This document shows, in pieces, positions 33,333 to 44,410 of a DNA stretch of 64,000 nt. The translations under genes were made by a program, and so were the position numbers. The DNA comes from Anisodus tanguticus (taxonomy: Eukaryota; Streptophyta; Magnoliopsida; Solanales; Solanaceae), in contig CM067550.1 in the NCBI GenBank assembly GCA_034509755.1, positions 17,415,001 to 17,479,000 of the forward strand, read 5' to 3'. Under the pieces are notes generated by a model. That model worked only from the letters and a program-made list of their open reading frames with translations. It did not search any database and was not told the DNA's origin. Each line of letters opens with the position of its first letter. Positions within the stretch are counted from its first letter, which is position 1.

Positions 33333-34994
33333 TCACATAGACCTGATAACATTAATACCAGATGGACGGGGCACCAACTCCCACGTCTTATTATCAATAA
33401 GAGCATTATATTCATCAGTCATAGCAATTTTCCAATTCGGGTCGTTTAAGGCAGACACAGGATTACGGTGCAAAGGGGATTTAGAGACATTATAATGTAA
33501 ATTAAAATGTCTTTTAGGTGTAACAATACCCCGCTGACTACGAGTGACCGGTCTATGACTCGAGGAAGAATTGGGTGGATTTTGGGAATTTGCTGGGCTC
33601 GAGACGGACTGGCCAGTAAGCAGTAGGCCTGCTGGCCCAACTCGGGAAGCTGTACCATTGTCGGAACCAGAAACTGGACCAGTTCCAGTATTGGGCTGGA
33701 TTGGCCCAATTGCTGAAACTGGCCCAGTGATAAAATTGGGCAGAGAGGACTGTGACGGGCCAATGGGACCAGCGGGCAGTGGTCCCGCTGGAGAATTTTG
33801 GGTTCGGGAGATGTCCAAAAAATGCTGAATAATATACGAGGATATTTGTTCATCCAAAAAATTATACGAACTAGGCACGGGAGAATGACTTTTAGCAAAT
33901 GGAAATTGGGATTCATCAAAAATTACATGGCGATTAATGATGATTTTATTGGAGGATAAATCAAAGCGTTTGTAGCCACGATGATTAGATGGAAAACCCA
34001 AAAACACACACGGAATCGACCGGGCCTGAAGTTTGTTAATTGTGGTGGACGGGAATAACGGATAACACAAACACCCAAAAACCCGAAGATGCGAATATGA
34101 AGGAATTTTATTATATAAAATTTGAAGAGGGGAAGAATATGTCAAACCTTTGGAAGGAGTTATGTTAAGTAGATATGTAGCCATTTGAAGAGCATGATGC
34201 CAAAAATATGGGGTACGGAAGCATGAACTAATAGAGTGCGGATAATGTTATTTATGGAACGAATTTTACGTTCGGCTTTTCCATTTTGTGAAGATGTATG
34301 AGGACAAGAGAAACGAAAATTTATCCCATTAGTAGCACAGAATTCCCGAAACACCCTATTGTCATACTCTTTTCCATTATCACACTGAATATTTTTTATT
34401 TCACGATCGAATTGGGTTCTGATGAATGCTCTAAATTTTAGGAAGATGAAAAAAACTTGAGATTTCTTCGCTATTGGAAACGTCCATAGAAATTTAGAAT
34501 AATCATCAAAAAAACATAACATAATACCGATGACCCACAGAACTAGGAACATGAGACGTCCATAAGTCGCTATGAATAATATCAAATGGCATTAAAGTAT
34601 GAGAGTTTGAGTCTACAAACGGCAACTTAACAATTTTTCCTAAAGAACAAGATTGACAAATTGGAGTACGACTCGTACTCTTACATGAAATAAAACTATT
34701 TTTATCTAAAGCTGACAAAATAGAGGACCCCGGATGACCAAGACGAGCATGCCACAAGGAAGGAGAGATGGCTGCAAAAGCTGATGGCAGGGCTTGACCA
34801 GATGGACCGGGACTGGGTGTGATAGGATAAAGATCTCCCCTACTATCACACCTCATGAGAGGACTCCCTGTTTTGAAATCCTTCACAGAGAAACCAAATG
34901 GATCAAATTCAATAGAAACATAATTGTCAGTAGTGAATTTACGGACATATACTAAGTTTTTAATCAATTTGGGGGCGTGTAGGGTATTTTTCAA
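33333..34994 (-). pseudogene. Copia 3 pre-integrase and integrase
   Basis: 34506-34994: 'LWHARLGHPGSSILSALDK', 'CQSCSLGKIVKLPF', 'FDIIHSDLWTS'. 34160-34585: 'NIQCDNGKEYDNRVF', 'SSQNGKAERKIRSINN'. 33333-34184 (283 codons open): 'LRVFGCLCYPLFPSTTINK', 'PCVFLGFPSNHRGYKRFD', a Pro/Gly/Ser-rich linker, 'RPVTRSQRGI' and the RT lead-in. Two frame changes, near 34170 and 34510. Confidence 0.92.
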
Positions 34995-35090
34995 GATAAG
35001 AGGGGGATGAGGGGGAGATAATGTTTTATGACCATAACCCCGAATTGGAACAGAATTACCATTACCAATAATTATACCGCGAGGGTTACT

Positions 35091-36295
35091 CTAATTGGAA
35101 TAAGATGAGAGCATACCTGAATCGGATGTCATGTGGGTAGTGGCACCGGTGTCCATATACCCATTCGGGTCCGATTGAGTCAAACCCAGTGTGTACATCA
35201 CGGCCTTGATATCGGTCTGAGTGGGGCCTGCAGCGTGGTGAGCTTGCGGAGGTCGGGGCCCAAGAATTCCAGACCTGGACTGTCTTGGGCCGAAACTGCT
35301 GGAGCTGGAATTACTGGGCCAGTGGGCCGTTGGGGCTGCCGGAAATCCCACTGGCCAGACGATAGAAATTGTTGTGGAGGTGGGCCGTAGGGCCACTGTC
35401 CACTGGTTTAAGCCCACGGCCCATAGGCCCAAGGCTGAGACCAGTGGGTTGGTGGCCCACTGTAATCGGGATGGGGTCCACTGCCACTGTTTTGGCCACT
35501 ATGACTGTTGTCGAAGTCGCCGCGTTTTCCCCCGCAATTTTTCCCATTATTTTTCTGGTCATTCTTGCTGCCCCCATGTGATCGGTTTTGGTTCGAATTG
35601 TCACCAAAAATTTGAAGACTAGTGGAGGAAGTCATCATGACCACGTGACTAGCATTAGTAGCCGCCTTTTTAGCCAAACCGGCTTCTTCCAAGGTAAGCA
35701 TGGATCGGGCTTGATAGAACCTTGGAAGAGGATTACTTTGACGAAGGAGAGTTCCAATGCCACTATAGGCCTCGGATAGGCCAGCAACCATCTGTAAAAC
35801 AAGACGATCTTCACTAACTGACGCACCAACGTTGCGGAGTTGGTCCGCCAATTCCTTCAACCTTTTGCAATATGCTGAAACATTCGGGAAATTTTCCACG
35901 TTGACGTGGAAAAAATCCTGTTCAAGGGTAACAACTCTGGAATTTTGATTATCCTGGAATATGTCACGCAGTCTATCCCATGCAGCCATCGCCGTAGCAT
36001 CTGGCTCAATAATCGTCTGCAATAGGTCAGTGGAGCTAGTAGAATAAATCCACTGAAGGACGGTGGCATCAAGTGTTGTCCATAACTTAGGATCATCCTC
36101 GCGTTTAGGGACCTCCGTATCATCAGGAGTTGCGGGGATTATGTGATGGATGACTTGATGCGAACGAGCGTGAATTTTGAACAACTCAGCCCACGTCGCG
36201 TATTTAACGTTTTCTATTTCAAGAATTAGAGGGATATGATTCTTGATGTTAGAAACAACAAGGGCAGGGTGAAACGTGTTCTTTGACGTAGACAT
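35091..36295 (-). pseudogene. Copia 3 gag and protease start
   Basis: 35408-36295 is an open gag block of 295 codons: 'VSNIKNHIPLILEIENVKY', 'EDDPKLWTTLDATVLQWIYS', 'LKELADQLRNVGASVSEDRL', 'SGIGTLLRQSNPLPRFYQAR', then a Gly/Asn/Ser-rich tail ('NQNRSHGGSKNDQKNNGKNC'). 35091-35432 in another frame has the protease site 'YMDTGATTHMTSDSG'. This block is the best template for judging what element 2 has lost. Confidence 0.92.
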
Positions 36296-36450
36296 AACGA
36301 AAGAACTATAGGTGATAGAGGGATATGGAAGAGAGATTTGGAGAGCGGAAGAGCAAATAGCAAACCCGAGGGGAAGGTTCGGTCTTTGGCCGAGAATTGC
36401 AACAAAAATTCGAGAGAAAATTTTTGTTTGGACCTAGACTTTTGATACCA

Positions 36451-36751
36451 TGAAAGAAATAATCCCTTGATTATTTTCATTAATTGAAAGGCTATATATA
36501 CAAGTTACATATTTTCATAATAGGAGAATTTTATTCCTATTCTATTCCTAAAACTTTATTCTATACATCTATGGTAATACACTAATTATGGTAATACACT
36601 ACTAATTATATTACAACATTACCTAAACTAGTATACTAAATATTTACCATAAATTACTTTGACTAAACAGCCAATTCCGAGAGTCTAAAATAGGAGCAAA
36701 TCCGAGACCAAATATACACAATAGACACATGTATATTGTGTATATTTAACA
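36451..36751 (-). repeat. 5' LTR of copia element 3
   Basis: TGAAAGAAATAATCCC...GTATATTTAACA on the plus strand, 301 bases, with TG/CA ends. The primer-binding site (plus strand TTTTGATACCA, ending 36450) abuts it. Confidence 0.88.
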
Positions 36752-36826
36752 GTAAACTTACAAAACAAAACCAATATTCTAATGAAAGAATAACGAAAAG
36801 AAAATTTGTAGGAATTAGCTTGAATT

Positions 36827-37549
36827 TAAGTTGTAAAAAATAAGCAACAACTATGAACGATGGCAAAAGGTCTAGAGGAGAAGCGTTGGTGAGAGAAAAA
36901 TTGTTTAGGGGTTTGGAAGGGTTTAGCCGTTTTGGACAAGGACGTAGGTTTAATTGCCTATTACAATTCTAATAAGTACCTAGTTCAAATAAGGAATAAT
37001 TTAATAAGAAGTAAAAAAGGATTCCAAATATAAAGGTGTATTTTTTACTTTTCCAAAGTAAAAAGGACTCCAAAAATAATTGTGGGTTTCCCCCCAAAAA
37101 AATAGGTGAAATATTATAAATTAAGGAAAATAGTAAATGACAATTTTATTTATGAAGAGTCTTTTAATGAAGGGCAAAAAGTGCAATCAACATTTCTAAG
37201 ACCCTTCATGTTTTTAATATAATATAGATTAATGGAGGTATGTACGTATAATCTTTGATCCGCAATAAGTGATTTTTAAGAATTTAAAACACTCATAAAA
37301 ATTACTTAATAACGTTAATTAGGAGAGATATTTAATTAAATTACCCTAATCTATTCATAGAAAAATTAATACTTTTTTGGTTTTTAAAATTACTTGGACC
37401 AAATTTGAAATGCTAGAAATCCACGTATTGGGGACCAAAGACATTAAAGTTATTTTTTCTATTCCTCCGCCTAGGTCGGATGGAAAGATGGAGTGTTATG
37501 GTACTTTATAAAATTTGAGAGTTATGAGGTGCGATCAGGCTATCACCTA
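36827..37549. other. Intergenic AT-rich DNA
   Basis: No gene or bounded repeat recognised. Confidence 0.45.
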
Positions 37550-38610
37550 GCAAATCTTTATTAGAGGCATAAGAACGGAGAAATGATAGAATTGAATCGA
37601 ATAACCAATTCTTTCTGAAATCTTTTTGGTTAAGTGTGTGAAAGATGAACATTAAGAATAAATTAAAGCATTTCTTGAGGAAGTGTTTGATGAATGCCTT
37701 ACCGGTTAAAAGTGTGCTAGCAAAGAGGTTAAGGCTACAAGACGCACAATGTAGGATATGTGGGATAGAAGAAGAAATAATTGAAAACATATGTTCGTTC
37801 CCTGCACTAGATCTCTAGATTTCTGGAAAATGAGTTTTGTTTTATGGCCTAATATTCACCGAGCTAATAACTTTGCTAGTTGGTGGTATGATTTCCTTTT
37901 GAATGTTAAACAATTTCCATATTCAATGAACCTTTTGAATATATCTGTGTATCTAATGTGGTTTATTTGAAAAGCTAAAAATAGTTGGGCTTTTAATTGT
38001 GAAATGTGGGATGTCTCTAATATTGTGAACAAGCTTTATTTGATTACCATGAATTTAAGGAACTTGACTCTAGTTGTAACTCTAAAAATGATACACCTTT
38101 GATTGATGAGCATCTAATCTTTTGTCCAGATAGATTTTGTATTTTACAAATGCAGGTGTGCAAAGGAATACATGAGATTCCAGTATCAGTGTTGTGGCAG
38201 TTGATGCTAGTGGTTCAATGCTTCATGCCTTTGGCTCTCCAATCAGCCAGTTGGAAAGTCAATCATTGCTGAAGCAATTGCAGTTAAGAGGCATTGCAGA
38301 TTGCAGTTCGCGAAGGATGAATGAAAGTTCATATATGCAATGAAAATGATACTGATAATTCAGGGACTGAAATTAGCACCGTGAACTCTACAAAACGTAT
38401 ATGGAGATATCAGAAAGCTCTGAAACACTCTAGATGTAGTTCGATTTTCGTTTATTAGAAGAAACAAAAATAGGTGTAGTCACCGTTTAGCTAGTTTTTC
38501 GAAGACTTTAATCGATGCAGTTTCTTGGGATGAACAATTTCCTATATAGTCTGTACATGAAACTCGTGACTCTTTTGCTCTGTTATCAAATGAATGAGAA
38601 AGGTTAGTCT
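37550..38610 (+). pseudogene. L1-type remnant: zinc-binding RT tail plus RNase H-like domain
   Basis: In plus-strand frames: 'FLRKCLMNALPVKSVLAKRL' and 'CRICGIEEEIIEN' match the RVT zinc-binding domain found after RT in plant L1 LINEs (W..LPtk..L....C..C...EtieH). Further on 'SWAFNCEMWDVS' and, near 38190-38280, 'AVDASGSMLHAFGSP' followed by 'SQSLLKQLQLRGIADC' resembles the RNase H-like (RVT_3) domain. Many stops. It could equally be a decayed host gene carrying these TE-derived domains. Confidence 0.65.
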
Positions 38611-39092
38611 TTTGATGAAAAAAAAGTCAAGCTCTTGGACTTAATTCACTTGAAAAATACGGCTGGCTAGTCATTTTTTTGCCATGTAATAAAAATATTC
38701 ACTATCTGAAAAATAGTCTGTTTTTTTTTTTTTTGAAAAAAAAATGATAGAGATTGTTTTTTCAAACAATTTTTGTAACTTAAAACTCCAGAACATCAAT
38801 TGGGTTACTATTGCTCAAAATTTATTACAAGTTTACAATTATTAATAATTTTAATTTTATTAATTGAAGAAATATCCTTTATTAATAATTTTGATTTTAA
38901 TTTTGCCAAGAAAAATTTATAAGTTGATTTGTGTTGATTTATAAGCGGACTTTGATTGCATTTTTTATGCATTTGAGGCATCTTCAAATTTCAGAATCTA
39001 GCATGGCTTATTCAATATATTTGGAACAAACGATGACTATTTTGAAAATTCTGGAATAGATATCTTTAGTTATTTGGCCTAACCATTTTATG
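38611..39092. other. Intergenic AT-rich DNA
   Basis: T-run near 38712; nothing else recognised. Confidence 0.4.
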
Positions 39093-39722
39093 GAGCCGTT
39101 TGGACATGATTTGAAATCATGATATGACATCATGATGATTTAAAGTTAAAGTTTTGTTTGGACATGTAATTTGGATTTCTTAATTATATTTTTTTCTCAT
39201 AGACATAAAAACCCCACAAGTTATGGAAACCATCAAAACTTCCCAAATTCTCATACGATCTTACCAAATGACCAAATCATAATTTATAACAACATTAATA
39301 TGCTATTAGAAAGGCTTTCTAAAAAATACAACATCATTTGGTCCAACTTTAGTTTAATAAAAAGGAAAATTGAACTTGAGTTATAGTGTAACTATTCTTT
39401 AATATAATCCTCCCACATGGTATGGATAATTTCTTAATATACTACCAACTTGCAGATCTTTTAATATTTGACAAATTGGTTTATAAACATAATTAGTAAA
39501 TATATCTACCAACTTATGAATCTTTTTTTTACAAAATATAAATTTATTGGTCAAGTTTTATATTTAAAAAAATTGAAATGATAATTTGAAATCCCAAATC
39601 ACACATTTTTGGATGATTTGTGATTTCAATTATAGTATGAAATTGAAATTGAAATTTTGTTGAAATTATATAAACAAAAGATGATGTGAAATCAAATAAT
39701 GAAAACCCATTACCAAACGCCT
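39093..39722. mobile_element. MITE with GTTTGGACATG ends
   Basis: Left end 'GGAGCCGTTTGGACATGATT', right end (reverse complement) 'AGGCGTTTGG', AT-rich interior with inverted 'GATTTGAAATCATGAT' motifs. Same general type as 50979-51580. Exact target duplication not resolved. Confidence 0.55.
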
Positions 39723-41042
39723 ATTATGTATACTATCTGCTTCTAAATCGGAAATAAATTATATAACATGCCCACTATGTGTACTCTTTGCTTTGAATTC
39801 AACGATTCTCCTTCCACCATAATATACTCATTCCCAAAGTGTGATTGTTATTATTTGGAGAGTAAGGCATCCCTAAATATTTCTAATGTGTATTTGTTGT
39901 AGGATCTTGATAGGTAAATTTCAATCTTTTTAAGACAAGTAAAGAAGTAAATATACTCGATTTTACAGAGCATATATTAGACGCATTAATTCTCATACTG
40001 CAGACCTCATTATTCATTATGGGATTGAAACAATATTTTTATGTTCCTCTTTAACTATTACTTTAAAAGATATATTTGTCATTTTAGAAAATTAAGAAGA
40101 CACTATTTTTTTTTTTTTGCAATTCCACTCTTACTCATTTAAGGAAGAGATAGGATAATTTAATCAATGCCTTTATGATTAATATTGTTAAAACATTTTT
40201 AAATGAATATGTCAAAATGACAAGTAAAAAGGAATAGAGGGAGTAGCACTTAAATAAAAGCTTTATGCTGGTTGCAAAAAAATTTGGAAAAAATTCAGCT
40301 GAATGCATAACACAAATGGCCCAAGTTACTAAAAATTGTCCATTTTCGGCCAAATTATGAAATTTAATAATAAGAACTTTGCGCGTTAGTAGTATCATTC
40401 TCGTTCTATGATTCTAATAAACTTTTTTCGTCTTTGAAATTTTTCACTGTTGCTTCTTCTTCTCTGAAAATTATTTGCATATTGTATGTTGATGATTTAT
40501 TTATTTGGAATTTTCCAATAATTTTGAAACACGTACGAAGATGGGTAAAACAATATTTGGCGAAGAAAAATAGCTCTGTTGAAGGATAAATCATATTCTT
40601 ATGGAGTATTATCTATGTAATGTCACCAAAAAGTAGCAAATTAAACTTGGAACAACAGATTTGAGAGTTTAGAGTATTACGACTGAACTTCAAACTTTAA
40701 GGTCTGAAGTTTGATAACTTCAAACTTGTGGTATGAAATTTGAAGTAAGTGGTTTGTGAGGTACACATGCCTATGGATGCATGTGTTAACAATTGAATTT
40801 CTCAATTTACTTTGAGAAAATTATCACACACTTCATTTTCTTTATCCTGAGATTTTGTTGCATTTTTATGAAAAATCGAGGAAATAAATAATACTCCAAT
40901 AAATAAAATTAGGTTAGTAAGTAAACTTTAAACTTGTTTGAAAATATGAGGTACTGAAGCTGAAGTTTAGACCTGATGTTTGAATGTTTACGGTAGTGCA
41001 GCTAAACTTCAGACTTGATGACTTCTTTTTTTGTATATTTTG
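39723..41042. other. Intergenic; 'TTCAAACTT/GAAGTTT' motif cluster
   Basis: Between about 40670 and 41015 the motif (A)ACTTCA(A/G)AC and its complement GTCTGAAGTTT recur at least seven times in both orientations. No coding evidence. The rest is AT-rich without recognised features. Confidence 0.45.
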
Positions 41043-41043
41043 T

Positions 41044-41103
41044 GTATATTATTCATGTGACGTATATCACAGGAAATAATATACAAAAAAAAAAAAAAAA
41101 AAA
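41044..41103. repeat. Long hairpin followed by poly(A)
   Basis: Arms 41044-41060 and 41067-41084 are nearly perfect inverted repeats around a 6-base CGTATA loop, followed at once by a run of about 20 A. Confidence 0.7.
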
Positions 41104-41182
41104 GGCATAGCAATGTTTAATATTTTCATCCTAGTTTTCTTGATCTTGCATTTTCAAAACTCTCTTGAAAATCATTTTTCTT

Positions 41183-41307
41183 GAGTCGATGGTCTATATA
41201 AAACATCTCTACCTCAAGGTAGGATAAGGTCCGCATACACTCACCTTCTCCAGACCCCACTAATTGTGAGATCACAGTGAGTATATGTTGTTGTTGATGT
41301 TGTTGTA
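41183..41307 (+). mobile_element. LINE/SINE-tail copy
   Basis: 'GAGTCGATGGTCTATATAAAAC', 'CTACCTCAAGGTAGGATAAGG', 'CCGCATACACTCACC', 'CAGACCCCACTAATTGTGAGAT', ending in TTGTTGTTGATGTTGTTG. A diverged 5'-truncated copy. Confidence 0.75.
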
Positions 41308-43243
41308 TAAGGTAGCAATGGCTTTTTTTAGCTTAATTTTAGCTCATAATTTTGATTCCAAATCAGTCCATATTATCTCTAATTTTTCTCAAATTTTATA
41401 TATAGTGTCGTCCAACTGTTTTCAACAAATTCTAATTACACCAACTCAAAAACAACTAGTTTTAGATTTTAAATTCATGCTTCAATTGAATATTTAATGG
41501 TGATTTTTTAAAAAACTTTCATAAGATATTCATCAGATCGAAAGGTATATTAACATAGAAAGTTTAATCAAAGACACCTAAAAGAAGATGAAAACACTCA
41601 CTTCACATTGTTACCTCTCTCTAGGTCTATGTAAAGGAAGAGTTTGTAGTGTAAGGGAAATGAAATTGGATGTAAAAAGCTATACATTTGTGTAAACTCC
41701 CAAATATTTTATGTTCAACAAACAATCGTCAAATGGCCTAATAGTCTCTGTCCTCCTTGCCTATTCTGAAAATGATCCTTTGGGGGTCTTATGGCCAGTC
41801 AACAGCCCAAAAAGTTGAAAGACATCATCTATTGTTAGATGGACTGGTTCATACTTTTAGGGAAACTTACGTAAGTGTACCATTCGACCAGCTAGTTTAC
41901 CAATATGGCCAAAATATATACAATCTATATACTTTGGTTTTATATGTTTATGGTATAGGTATGTATAGTATATATATATTTAGTATAAAGTATACATTTC
42001 GATTGTGTATGTTGTGTACTGGTATTTATAGCATATACAAAATATACATTGTGTAGTATATATTTTATAAACTAGATGACCGAATGGTATTTGACTGTAA
42101 TTTTCTCTATTTTTTATTCTTTAGAAGTATTTATCTTTATTTATATAGTAGTATAAAACAAACGGGATATATGATAAACCTTTATATAATACAATTAGAA
42201 TTTGGAGATCCAACAACTTTTCTTTTGTTCTGATTTTTCAAATTTTATTTAATATAGTTTCTTACAAAATTCTTTTATTTATATTACCTTTTTATGTTGT
42301 TTCTAAATATGTAAATCTATATTCAAAATATTGAGGAATTCACATCAAAATTTAGATATGTTGAACTTATACTCTCAACGTTGTCCTCTTTCCGATGGAG
42401 AAGTAGTATTTAAAGCAAACCTCTAATTATCAATCACTAAATAGTTTTAGAAGAGCTATACAACTAAATCTCCCATGAATAAACAGAGATAAAATTCAAT
42501 AACATTTTTCAGGTATGTAATTGAAAAATAGTCAATGTCATGTAGGGACGCCCCTTCAGTTTCGGGTTCGACCGAAATCAGTAGTTTTGATCCTACGTAC
42601 ATATTATTAATTTAGAATTTAATAGCTTTAAAGAATAGAATATTAAATCCATAAGTGGAAAATCCTTGCTCTAACATTATCATGAAATTTCAAACTCAAT
42701 CACAGTGCATATTTTTCAATTACATGACTGATAAATTGCTAGCCCGCGCTATTAACACAATATATAGTGCCCAAATTTCCAAGCACTCTGTCAGGCGTTC
42801 TGTAATTTGGAAATGATCCTTTGGGTCTTGGTAGCCCAAAGATGTGAAGGCCCAGTACTGTTTGTTATTTTTAGTTGGAAAGCTAGGAAAATCAAAGTTG
42901 TATAACACTGCTGGGGGGGGGGGGGGGGGGGACGTTTAATAATTAACGTATTATTCTAATTGAGGGTACCTTTACTTAAGAACAAAGAGCCTAAAATTTC
43001 AAGAATTAGAGCACTTAGCTTTCCACTTTAGGAAAACCTTATTGACAACTGAGAGTAATTTGGATGGCAAATTGCCATCAGACTCCAGGCAAAAGGTTGC
43101 ACATATTTCCTACTTTGACCTTTTAATTTAATACTAAATGGAATAAAAAAGTTTGTCTGAAAGTTGAATGTTGTGTTTAAGACAAACTAAACTTGAAATG
43201 AAACCAAAAATTGTACCTTAGTATTAGGGAAGCCACCTTCATC
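41308..43243. other. Intergenic AT-rich DNA with 19-G tract
   Basis: 42913-42931 is an uninterrupted run of 19 G. Two short similar blocks ('AAATGATCCTTTGGG' then '..AGCCCAAA') occur near 41770-41825 and 42810-42855. 42540-42600 looks like a SINE fragment ('GTTTCGGGTTCGACCG'). No gene supported. Confidence 0.45.
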
Positions 43244-43726
43244 TGTATGGGGGAAAACGCATCCGGGGGAACCTAACATATTCGGAGGTTTAGATGGTCC
43301 GAAAATTCCCTATAGTTGTTCTTCACTTTCACCAACTCCTGTCACATTCGTCAGTCTCGATCAGAACTTGTAAGGTCACGTCATCATCACTTTTAGGGTC
43401 AAAATGGTCTAGTTTTGACTTATATATATAAAGCTTAGGAAGGAAAACGGCATCTTCACCATCTTGCTCACTTTGTAAACCTAAACAGATCTCTCTCAAA
43501 GAAATATACTTGAAGAAATATTTGTCTATTTTATTTATTGCTTGTCATGAATCTTAGCCTACTCTTTATTTTTGCTTTATTAATTTATCTCATATATTTA
43601 CCCTTATCATCTATACGCGGGCTCATCAACGAGTTTTTCAGATCGGATACGACTCACTTGTCTTTAAACCCCAAAATACAAATCTCTAACTGAGTTTCTA
43701 GTTAGAATCGATTTCACCGGAAAACA
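43244..43726 (+). repeat. 5' LTR of the gypsy element
   Basis: TGTATGGGGG...CCGGAAAACA, 483 bases, aligning with 47341-47351 plus 50325-50770. It contains TATATATATAAAG (about 43421) as a likely promoter. Confidence 0.9.
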
Positions 43727-44410
43727 GTTTGGCGCCGTCTGTGGGGATAGACAGTTGTGGTGTTGTCCTGATTCGCCACCCGAAACTCTCAGACGTACAT
43801 GAGTACAGAACCATCCCGTTGCATAACTCTCGGTCATAGCTGAGCAATATAATAACGTATCGAGAAGCAGCGTTCCGCCTGAAACAAAGGACCCGCAAGG
43901 GTCATGACCAACAGACCTACGGAGCACCAACAAAGAAAATCGCCTGGAGGTGGAGGCGCGAAAATAAAGGGAAGAGGCAGTAACGCCTGCAGAAGAGGTT
44001 CCCAACAACCTCTCGAATAAGGAAGACAAACAAAGTCATTCAGCGGAAAGTAAGGAGGTAAGACCTAAAGGGCGTTACTCCAAGAAAAAAAGAGACGCCG
44101 ACACTCTAGGGTGGAGGGAATGTTCAAAGAAGAAAGATTTCCTTCGGAAATGTCCTTGGCACCGGTCTTGGCATCGAACAACGCAATGATGGTGCCCATG
44201 AAAAAGCTCATAAATTTGTTATCCGAGGCAGCACCGGGTAGCCACCCGTCATATGACCTGAAAGTTGCCAAAATATGTAGAACTTCCGCAGTAGATGCTG
44301 GGAAGGCAAAGACGGAGATAGGTATATCAAAAGTATACCTGGCAAGACTCGTCGCGCTAGAGAAGGAGCTTCACGAACGGATAAGCTAGATGATATGAGC
44401 CCCTCCCGTC

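Larger units (their letters stand above)
32290..36751 (-). mobile_element. Copia element 3, one LTR only
   Basis: Same family as element 2. It has a 5' LTR (36451-36751), primer-binding site, long gag, protease, integrase and RT, but ends at 32290 inside RNase H with no 3' LTR. Both outer edges are GTAAA (32285-32289 and 36752-36756), a candidate 5-base duplication. Its frames are longer than in elements 1 and 2, so it is the youngest copia here, but it still has several breaks. Confidence 0.9.

Noticed and set aside
43664..44029. Minus-strand ORFs beside the gypsy primer-binding site
   Set aside because: They are antisense to the gag leader; the element is coded on the plus strand.
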